A stretch of 64,000 bases of DNA from NCBI GenBank assembly GCA_038501195.1, contig JBBPUQ010000003.1, positions 5,920,501 to 5,984,500 of the forward strand, read 5' to 3'. Shown in pieces: positions 55,098-64,000 of the stretch. The translations under genes were made by a program, and so were the position numbers. This DNA is from Nemania diffusa. Lineage: Eukaryota > Ascomycota > Sordariomycetes > Xylariales > Xylariaceae. Position 1 is the stretch's first letter, and each line of letters begins with the position of its first letter. The notes below the pieces were generated by a model. The model was given only the letters and a program-made list of their open reading frames with translations, did no database searches and was not told the DNA's origin.

Positions 55098-56542
55098 TTA
55101 GAACACATGATACAACCTTGATATAGTTCTAGCAGGTATGAATATCATGATCAGCTTTGTCGACATATTCCCGACATAATGAACAGCTCCGCCATATCTG
55201 GATCGACTCTTGCAGCATTTTCCTATGTTGGCGCAGGACCTACAGCAACGCCAACCTCGCAAGCCAGCTGTCAGAAGATTGGACGACGACAAAACCATCA
55301 GGAATGTCTAGTGCCTGATCCCAAGTTTCGACAGGGAGAAGATTACTATTAACCTCGTCTGTGTCGGAGGTGCGCTTGCAGCGGCGTTCTATCTGAATAA
55401 CCCGAGGATGGAGCTGGCCTGGACTCAACGCTGCTAGTATATCTACATCTGCAACCCATCGGCCTGAGGCTCCAACGGATATGATGGCCTCGATTAGGTT
55501 CACGTTGGATTCCCTTTGACCAAATCTTTGGACTTGGACAATTGGTACGCTTCATTCAGTGAAAGTCAGGTGCAGAAAGGTGCTTTTAAGGCAATCCAAA
55601 TATGTATTATCAAAAAGAGAAAGATCCACGTTAATATAAATCTAAATTTAATAATTATAAATAATTATATAAATGATTACATAAATATGACATAAATATA
55701 CAATAAATATAATATAGATATAAGATAAATATAATATAAATATAATTTCAACATAGTTTAAATAATTTATATAAACTTTAATACTTAATTATTCCAGAGC
55801 TGGATAATATTGGAGTACAATGACTTGCCCTGGTTATGAATAGCTACATTGACATTCTGGGCGATGAGGAGAAGTTGCTTATACTCACTTTGGCGTACAC
55901 TATCGGCAGACTGTAGCCAAGCTCTAGTGCTCGAATCACACTTGGCCAACTGTTCCCGCGTGATCTCTTGTTGAACGGCATATGATATTCTAGGATGGAG
56001 CTAGTCTCCTTGCTCTACTCCTGTGAGAATTTCATGTTTTCTCTCGGCTATGACTTCGGTCCTAAGGATGTAGCTTCAGCAGGCAGCCAAGTTCTCGCAA
56101 TAATGCACGCAAGAAGATGCACAGGCAAAGCCGCCTTACTAGACGTTGCAGCAGCCCAGATCGACGTGGCGTCAATACCTCCATATTCCATACATATCCA
56201 GTTTTCGTCTTGACGCTATCGCATCATTTGTAATCCCCCCTCAGAAACATCCCGGGATATCTCAGATACGCGTAACCCATATGCTTTGATGAGATTGGGT
56301 GCTTTGGGACAAGCCCCCTCAAACAAAGCACCTGACTTCCGGGCAGTCGTATGCAAAGGCCCTATCTCAGCTTCGCGCACACGTGCAGGTGAGAGGACGG
56401 CTGCTATGTCTCGCTACTCTGGCGGAGCCTCGACCTGAACTAGAGTGAAATCAAAGTTGAAGTTGGCGGCCGTAACGATGAGGTCTTGGGTCATCTGCCC
56501 TAAGCTGACCTGCAATCTACCGAAGCCGAGGTCGCCAGACAT
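55098..56542 (-). pseudogene. Decayed member of a fungal uncharacterised family
   Basis: The start is clear: ATG at 56542, MSGDLGFGRLQVSLGQM, then TAANFNFDFTLVQVEAPPE and a TAG. Downstream in shifting frames follow VREAEIGPLHTTARKSGALFEG, WICMEYGGIDATSIWAAATSSKAAL, VQQEITREQLAKCDSSTRAWL, QLLLIAQNVNVAIHNQGKSLY, and finally WVADVDILAALSPGQLHP and LPVETWDQALDIPDGF. These occur in the order of a widespread uncharacterised fungal family that I recall from many genomes, often beside heterokaryon-incompatibility-like genes. Several stops and frame changes, and an A+T-rich low-complexity block (about 55620-55795), interrupt it. The right-hand limit at 55098 is approximate. Confidence 0.7.
55620..55795. 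repeat. A+T-rich low-complexity block
   Basis: Irregular repeats of ATAAATATAATATA-like units, breaking the pseudogene between its middle and C-terminal fragments. It may be an expanded microsatellite or RIP-affected insert. Confidence 0.55.
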
Positions 56543-58018
56543 GTTGAGGATAGAAAATCACTTATTTTGAACAAAAGTAGCAGCTGAAAAAGGGGAATAT
56601 TAGCTTCTATACCATGAATAAGACGTCGGAGGCATCAAGTCTGCCAACCCTGGCGATATTACAGGCCAAAATTACATCAAAGGAGCGAGTGTGCAATAAT
56701 GCCGACGGGTAGCAGGCGAGATATACCGACGAAATGGTAGCCCCTTTAAGTTGGATAGGTCGCAGTTTGGGCGATGACCCTACAAGCGAGAGCGTGTCAT
56801 TATAGATAAGACATGGTATGGGGTAATAACTAGGTGACTGATACTACACGCTGATCGCTGTTGGGCATTGGCTGCTGGAAGCTAAATGAATATGTTGTGC
56901 GTATAAATTGTAAAACGAGCTCCTGTATGTTGAACACTAAAGATCTGTTTATTTATTTTCGTAGACTAGTATAAATAAAACATAAAATATTAACTTATTA
57001 ACATATTATTAGTTAATATGTTTTCCCATTCTTAAGCGCAGGTTTATCTCCCTTGCTACATCATGCAGTGGACGTACCATCATTGCGGTGCCTAGACCTC
57101 CAGAGCCTGGTGTTTGTGAGTATGCACGTTTCGATTTCATATACACCTGTGGTAACGTTGCGCTTTATTTAGGGGAGAGTCCCTACCTGTTAGCACAGAC
57201 CTTTATACCACTGTAGAAATTTTCAACGCGGGTAGAGCAGGTATCTATGTAGAAGGATAAATTTATCCTAAAATTAGCTATCATAAATTCTCTTTATCTC
57301 TTCAGCCCCGGACAGTTCTTGCGTTGCTATAATTATACTCGTATTGGAATAAAACGCAAGGAGCACTCTGAAGGCTTCAGCTGATGATAACCATAGTTCA
57401 ACACCTCGCTATTATGGCCAAATGAACTCACCAGTCACCGTAGATATCATAAATGTTCGGCATATAGCAATAGGAGGATAGAGTTATGTATCGCATTTCT
57501 TAAAGAGTGTTGTCAGAGTGCTGCAGAGACAAGCTAGGACTTTGATTGGGATATGCTCAGCAGCATCTACAAGTGACGTAGGTAAGGTTTGCCAGCTTCT
57601 TCGCTACGTTGGATCGCATAAATTAATTGCCACCTATTTAGTTTTGTAGCTTAATCCCTGCGCTTACATGCAGTACCAATCGATATTTCGGACCCTCCGC
57701 ATATGCCTTGTAGCATACCAACCCAGGCGTTGAGGCCCTTTTCTATGCCAGCCAAGGGCCTGATTTAACCCATGATTAACTAAGAATACTAAATTTTGCT
57801 AAGCGGCATTCGAGTGGATTGTTTTTTTATGTAGGATGTCCAAGAGCAATTGCTCATCAGTGGAGTTCTGTATCAACAAGGTTATTCGGTCTGCCTCGCT
57901 TATCATTTGGCCTAATTGTCCGATAATTGACAATAAGGCCCAAGGACATGACCGCGATCGTGCAGCACTGTAGCACATAGTGAAAATAGACCCTATCTTG
58001 AAGTAAGAGAGATTCATT
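56543..58018. other. Intergenic, 1.5 kb
   Basis: No supported gene. An open frame at 57799-58017 (minus) overlaps nothing, has no family resemblance and follows the DUF7708-like stop in another frame; it is not called. Confidence 0.45.
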
Positions 58019-59966
58019 CTATCGCGCAGTTCTCTTAGCTAGGCGCTGGAACTTGTCATCGACATTACCATCCCACATTAACCTCGTAAACCCCATCCCT
58101 TTTCCATTTCCATCCTCCGGTACATCTAGGATCTCACCTCTCCCAACGAAAGTGGTCGCTGCCCGAAAGGTTCCGCCAGCATGCGTTAAAAGAAGCTTAA
58201 ACATGCTTCCATTCTCGTTGGAATGTCTCACAATGGAAAGAAGTCTTTGGACTACGTACTGAACATCATGCTTCTCACTATACTCCAAGCAGGATAGACC
58301 GTCAATGATGCAGAAGACGATTGTTTTCTCTGGGAGCTGGTAGATCAAGTTATCAAAGACGTCGCAGAGTGTTTTGATATCATTATCCTCGCGAATGGCG
58401 GTGGCATGGCTGCGTTTGATGAAGTAGAGATCGAACTCGCCATACCCATACACGAGCTGTCCGATGAGCGAACGTATGACCCCGTGTACGTTTGCGTCAG
58501 CGTCGCGGCTTTTATTTTGATGTTGCTTCGTGAACCAAAACAGGCCAAGGATACGAGATGCATGCTGTGCCTTCTGCGTGGATTGAACAAGGTGAGCGAC
58601 AACAAACGAGATTGCCGACTCGTCGCTTTCGAGATGTTCGGAGTTGCCCCTTATGAGAAGGGCAGCGTTCTTGGAGTTGAGTAACCAGGCCTTGAGAGCT
58701 TCACTTTCGATAACATATACGACTCTGTCTTGTCCTTTTAGACTGAGATTACTCCCCCCATGCAAGATTGCGGCTAAGTCGACCGAGGGAATATTTTCGT
58801 CGTAACGAAGAACTGCCTCGCAGAGAGACTGTCTTGATATAGCTCTACGTTTGAGAGTTGTTTGGCCCGCAGTAGCAAATGGGTATTGGCGAAATTGACC
58901 GGTGCGAAAGTCAATATTTGGATTGCTACGTAGCAGTAACACAATTTCTTCCAACATTTTGGACTGGCCCTTCGTGCGCTCGTCGACGATTTGGAGACGT
59001 CGGAAGCCACAGATCTCAGCTATCTGATATGTTAGCTACATTCTTGTATATCATTCTTTACTTCTCAATTTTCGGCTGACCCGCGGCCGGATATCGGTCT
59101 ATATCACAATTGGATTCCCCTTTTTGAGCCTAAATGATCTAATACGTGGCGAGGAAATACATACCTTCACTTTTCACAGCTAAAACAGCCCTCTTGAAGG
59201 TGTCGACTTTCGTTTCTAGATTTTTCTCATAGGTTTCTTGATGTAGGAGTGCCTTGACATGGCGCTTGAGGGACTTCTCCTTATACCAGACAATAATGTG
59301 ATTAAGTATGCCGAGTACCGCGATGTAAAGAGATGACACACTAGTGTAGAGGCGTCGGTTTACATCCTGGTCTGTATTGTAGTCAATCAGTAACTGGGCC
59401 TTGTCTACTTCGTCAGGAATCGCCGCCATTGCCCCAACGATGAATTCCTTGATCTCATCCATTCTGGTGGCCGCACGCAAGATCACCTTGAAACCACCGC
59501 ATATCAAACTCCCATACATGCTGTCACTAGGAAGTAGACTCAGCCAATTCTGTATAGCGGGTGAGTTGCTTCGAAGTGACCGGAAGAACCCGCGTACTCT
59601 CCCGAAAGGCGATTCTTTGTCGGCCTTTTTATTGTACTTGATCTCGGCGCATTTGGCTTCGCTGATGACCTCTGCCCAGGTATGTGTAGATTGAATATTG
59701 AATCCAGTTTTGAGATCATTCGGGAGAGAGTCTTCAAAAGACTGAAGTACTTCTGCAAAATGTGTACAATGTATATCTTCTTCAGTGCTGTCTTGGCGAG
59801 TCTCGTTGGTGGACTGAACGGGTTCCAGTTCCTCTCTGGGTCCTTCATCCTCTAATGGCATTGATGTAGCCCCATTTACCGCTACTCGATTAATGACGAA
59901 CTCTTGAGCCGGGTCTGTAAGCTTTACTGACATCCGATCCGCTGTGTTTTGAATGAAGTTCCTCAT
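58019..59966 (-). CDS. DUF7708-like N-terminal domain protein with NTPase-like region
   Basis: Exons 59966-59165 and 59019-58019, with a 145-nt intron (GTATGT donor, GCTAAC branch, ATAG acceptor), give 600 residues. Residues about 90-265 resemble the helical DUF7708-type domain at the N terminus of fungal STAND-like proteins (AIQNWLSLLPSDSMYGSLICGGFKVILRAATRMDEIKEFI). The C-terminal half (about 360-590) resembles the partner region of that family, with IVFCIIDGLSCLEY as a Walker-B-like strand. Where a P-loop would be expected the sequence is LLIRGNSEHLESDES, without GKS/T, so nucleotide binding is doubtful. The function is unknown; related genes cluster with incompatibility loci. Confidence 0.75.
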
Positions 59967-60950
59967 TTTGACAATAGATGTCTTCGAAGAACTTAAACTT
60001 GAAAGTTGCAGTCGACTTTTTCATCAACTTTCCTCACTATCTCCTTGTCAGAAAATATGATCCAGGAGATCACGAGTAATATAGGGAATTAAAAGAATGG
60101 CCTGCCTAGTGAGAGTAATTAGTACATGATAATATAAACACTTATATCCCATTTGGGCTAAGGCGCTGATAGCTACTCTGTAAAATGGCCCCCAACTTCC
60201 AGCCCCTATGTAATCATTATAAAAGAGCAAAGTATACCTCTAGGCTTCCATCCTAACAGTGCCACACGACCAAGACTACTCCAACCGGCCTCCCCGAGAT
60301 CAGCCCCCTAGAATGTCGGAGAATGGCTAGATATGCAAAGAAAACGAACAATAAGGCAGGCGTCCGACAAGAAAGAATGGGATACCGCTCTGAAGTTATA
60401 TGGTAGTATTCGGGAAAGGAAACGAATGGGAACAAGGCATGACTCCCTTGTGGAGATATCAGCCGTATGAACCATTACCTATCATTCTCAGTACTCCGTG
60501 AACTACTGTCACAGACAAATACAAGGGCAGGAGTTTGCGAGAATACGTCCACTTACAGAGAAGCAATGACAGCATGATTTTCTTGGCCTCTTGGCCTCAC
60601 ACCCTTTATATCAAGCGGCTGAACGAGTTATAGTTGAGTCACACCGCCCCCACGGGCCACCCTCCCACCATTAAATCAGATATATTTAGGTATTTTTTAA
60701 AAACTTTTTGACAAATGTGTACTAACCTGAAATCGACGTTCTTTGGAGGTATTAAAATGTTACACTTATGATCTACCTTCCGCACATCTAGGTAGACTGC
60801 GAACTTCTCCTTCATTTACGTTTAAGGGGCCGAGCTTGACATTTCCGCGATTGGCATCCAAATTTCATCTGCGTTGATGTACCTTACTAAGCTGTCCGCC
60901 CCCTACATCACGCCTCCCTATTAATTTGAACAATCCTATCCTCCAAAACG
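59967..60950. other. Divergent promoter region
   Basis: Between the DUF7708-like gene (leftward) and the AAA gene (rightward). No ORF with coding character; an A+T-rich stretch lies at about 60670-60720. Confidence 0.5.
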
Positions 60951-63900
60951 ATGGAGGCCTACACACAAACGAAACCCATTTCAGAGATCGCAGAAAGCAG
61001 TCATAATGGCAATTCAAAACTACAAGCCACGACGCAGCAGATAAATGACAAAGACAAAAATGGGCATGAAGACATTGAAAATAATCAAATTGCGCAGAAG
61101 GAAACGCATTCAGACCAAGAAGGGGAAAATGAGAGTAATTGTATATATTGCTACCCCAGAGTTCACCAAACTATCAAGAGTTGAACTTGATCGTTGACAC
61201 TAGCGATCTCATAGTGATTCCGGAGCTAAACTGTCTCTCTTGGCCGGAATGGCGAAAGCTCCGATTGTCTGAGTACGAATTTGAAACTAGACAGAAAGAT
61301 GGAACGAAGAAGGAAAACCAGGAAGAAGACGCTAAACCCAGACCGAGGAAGTATGTCATCGATATTGTCACTGATGCAGGTGATATGGGACCCCCTGCGT
61401 ACACGGGGAGCCAGCTGTCTTCTAAAGCTCCCCGTTTGTTTGGTCGTATTCGCATCAATTCTCAACACATTCTCGATGTTCTTGGCGATATCACGAACGT
61501 GTTCCTACCAGCGCACTGCCAGATGCTTCATCCTTTCAAAGTTATCATCGACAATCTCACCAAAATTCAAGACCACATGAAAATTATCGAACACGAGTTG
61601 GAAAAAGCCAAAGCTGCTTCTCAGTATAACATACCTGCATTTCTCGAGAGAAATAAGCCCAGTCACGAGGCTATTGGGGTGAAGATCCAGAGCGACGGAA
61701 CAAACCAAGACAAAACTCTTAAATCCAAGGCAAAAACAGGCCTTGAGGTGGCCCAGGAGCGGTTCGATCATTATCGATGCTTCATGGAACTGATAGAAAC
61801 CAAACTTTCACTTGAAGTGAATGTCGCTAGAGCCGTTAAGGAGGGAACAATAGATAAGATAATGTTTTGCCACTTATGGTTCCTTTTTCCTCCCGGGGAG
61901 ACTATATACTACCAAAAACAGAATCGCGACGAACCCCCGCAAGCAGCCCAAGTCCTAAAGGTTAGCGGTGGGCGCGCGAAGCTTCCCAACGCACCCACCT
62001 CATGGCTCGCTGTAAGTAAGGTCAACGGCTCTGAGTGCAATGCTAACCCGTTTCATTCAGTTCCTAGACCCTGACGGCCGGAGGAGATATTTACAAAAGG
62101 TCTCACCATTCACCATCGACGCTTTTCACCTTGACTTTGATGGGAAGAAGTATCGCCCATTCCAAGTGAAGTATGAGATACCGAAGTACCCAGGAGAGTT
62201 TCCAATTACATCTCTACCTGTGTTTCCTTTACGATTCTTGCCAGAGTCCAGCAAGACAGCAACTATATCGCTACTTCTGAATCGAGGACTCAACTTCCGA
62301 AACCTAGCGAGCGTAGAAGCAGCGCATCGGGAATATCACGGCAGGACTCTGGATTCCGAACCTGAAGATATTGACGGCCGGGTCATCGTGGATTTCAAAC
62401 AGGCATCCATAGTAGATAATTTACAGCAGAGAAACTCCCATCCGAACAGCAATGACGGTGAAGATGCATGGCGTGTATTTGGGCTTCGCCCTCTCAGCCA
62501 GACAAGCTCTTTCGAAGTTTCAGAGACCCTAGGAACCGACCAAGACGACTTGACATTGTATGATGACCATATGTACGACATTGATAGGACCGAGAAGCTA
62601 TTCTCGGTCAACAAGGTCTTACTGGCACCATCGCAAGAGCTGGTTGAAGATGATTTGGGCGATGACGAGTTGAGGCTTCTTCCTGGATCCGTCTACGCAT
62701 ACGTCCTACGAAGCCGGAAGTATTGTAAGTATCGCCAATTGAACGCGCACTTCTATCCCCAGGTTAACAGTCCTTAGGCCGATGCGATATAAGTTTCATC
62801 AAGGAGATAACGCCAAACCAGAAGGCTATGGATAGTTTAGTTCTTCCGACTAAGCACAAAAATTTGTTGATGTCATTGGTTGATCGGGTGCGTAAGGAGC
62901 CGTCCAGATCGAGATTGGAGAATTATGTTCCGGAAATTGCTACTTCGATTACTGACTAGTTCACAGCATTCCCTCGGTTCAAGGCCAGTAGAACAAAAGA
63001 CGAATACAGATCGCCCCTCAGTAAAAAGAACGGATTCTCGGTCGCCTGCTGGCCACGGTGTTGGGGACACTCTCAGTATCGTCAAAGGCAAAGGGAGAGG
63101 CCTTATCATCTTACTCCATGGTGTCCCCGGTGTAGGAAAGACCTCGACTGCGGAAACAATTGCAGAAACGACCGGGAGACCTCTCCTGCCAGTGACGTGT
63201 GGCGACATCGGGGAAAACGCGAGCACGGTTGAGAAGAATCTGGAGCAGATCTTTACAAACTCACATCGGTGGGGTTGTGTGCTCTTGCTCGACGAGGCCG
63301 AGGTGTTCCTCACCAAGAGAAATCTTCAGGACCTGACGCGTAATGCCATGGTTTCTGTCTTCTTGCGCGCCCTCGAGTTCTACTCTGGTATCCTCTTTTT
63401 GACAACCAACCGTGTCGGGACAATTGATGAGGCGTTCAAGAGTCGCATTCATATTAGTCTATACTGTGAGTTAAAGATTATTGTCGACGTCTGTGAGACA
63501 TTTCTGACTCCCTTATACAGATCCGCCCCACGATTGGAAAACATCGAAACAGATCTGGCAGGTCAACCTCGAACGATGCATGGAGAGGGTCCAAGCGGAT
63601 AAGGACGAGATTCTTAGATATGCCAAGAAGCAATTCCATCGCTCAGACGAGAACAGCCGATGGAACGGCAGACAGATATACAATGCGTTCAAAACGGCCA
63701 TAGCTTTGGCCGAGTTTGAAAAGTCAAACAGTGAGAGCAACAAGGGCTCGCGACCCATACTGATGGAGTCTCACTTCCGACAAGTCGCACAAGTAGCCAA
63801 GAAGTTTGATGAATACCTCCTCGAGACGCATGGAGGCGTGAGCATGGCTGCCACCAACCAGCAGCAGAATGTCAGAGCAGACGGATTCGGAATAGGGGAA

Positions 63901-64000
63901 GACGGTGACTTTAAACTGAAGAGACGCCCAACTAAGACTCGGAAGCTCGACTATGACGAGATGTCTACTACGTCTGAGGATGATTCTAACAATGGAAGTG
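60951..64000 (+). CDS. DUF7025-type AAA+ ATPase, C terminus beyond window
   Basis: Six or more exons: 60951-61134 (end uncertain), about 61179-62011, 62061-62715 or so, 62778-62887, 62967-63465 and 63521-64000 onward. The N-terminal part has the DUF7025 motif LWFLFPPGETIYY and SGGRAKLP. The AAA module follows: KGRGLIILLHG, Walker A GVPGVGKTS, Walker B CVLLLDEAEVF, TTNRVGTIDEAFKSRIH, then the helical part and a basic tail (KLKRRPTKTRKLDYDE). This is the bacterial-type single-AAA family common in fungi, of unknown substrate. Introns of 49, 79 and 55 nt are well supported. The join between the first ATG exon and the rest (perhaps GTAATT at 61135 to CAAG at 61178, 44 nt) is the weak point, so the start could be elsewhere. 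Confidence 0.82.

Noticed and set aside
57799..58017. 72-residue minus-strand frame right after the DUF7708-like stop
   Set aside because: Different frame, no splice route that continues the upstream protein, no recognisable motif.
1..64000. CRISPR arrays, operons, prokaryotic promoters or ribosome binding sites
   Set aside because: The window is eukaryotic nuclear DNA with introns and RIP; no regularly spaced short repeats with unique spacers were seen.

Overview
The window is nuclear DNA of a filamentous ascomycete (Pezizomycotina, probably Sordariomycetes). The evidence is short GT-AG introns of about 50-300 nt with CTAAC/CTGAC-type branch sites, single widely spaced genes on both strands, a fungal NACHT/ankyrin NLR, a CYP51, and two long A+T-saturated blocks whose internal repeats differ from their outer copies only by C->T and G->A changes, the signature of repeat-induced point mutation (RIP). 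The species cannot be named from the sequence.

Layout. 1-17 kb: tail of an oligopeptide transporter; a PNP-NACHT-ankyrin NLR (1913-5470, minus) whose apparent stop codon lies inside a 51-nt intron; a nuclear-looking protein of unknown function (6788-9367); a five-exon HAM1-like protein (10380-13208, minus); a ubiquitin C-terminal hydrolase (15132-15932); and a secreted bulb-type lectin (16214-16965, minus). 17-38 kb is a gene-poor accessory block: an interrupted tRNA-like gene, then two copies in the same orientation of one roughly 6 kb mobile element (20253-26346 and 31601-38012). They flank an island that was not mutated by RIP; it carries one intact gene (26663-28507, minus) and a two-domain AAA ATPase pseudogene (28880-31244).

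38-54.5 kb is mostly housekeeping: an orphan ORF (39496-40101), the DEAD-box helicase DRS1 (41000-43489), the App1-type phosphatidate phosphatase (43893-46379, minus, probably with a longer N terminus), the EB1/Bim1 microtubule plus-end protein (47759-48973), a basic protein with a C-terminal chromo-like domain (50163-52002), and a CYP51 sterol demethylase copy (52770-54443, minus) with an apparent frameshift. 54.5-64 kb is accessory again: a decayed fungal-family pseudogene (55098-56542, minus), a DUF7708-like gene with an atypical P-loop region (58019-59966, minus), and a DUF7025-like AAA+ ATPase running off the right edge (60951-64000).

The main result is the architecture of the repeated element. 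Each copy reads S1 - gap - E1S2 (contiguous) - about 5.4-5.8 kb - E2, so the piece at the left terminus and the piece at the right terminus meet head to tail inside the element. This is the split-direct-repeat plan of tyrosine-recombinase (DIRS-order, PAT/Ngaro-like) retrotransposons, read from the minus strand, rather than an ordinary LTR plan. RIP has erased the coding sequence, so the class assignment rests on the repeats alone.
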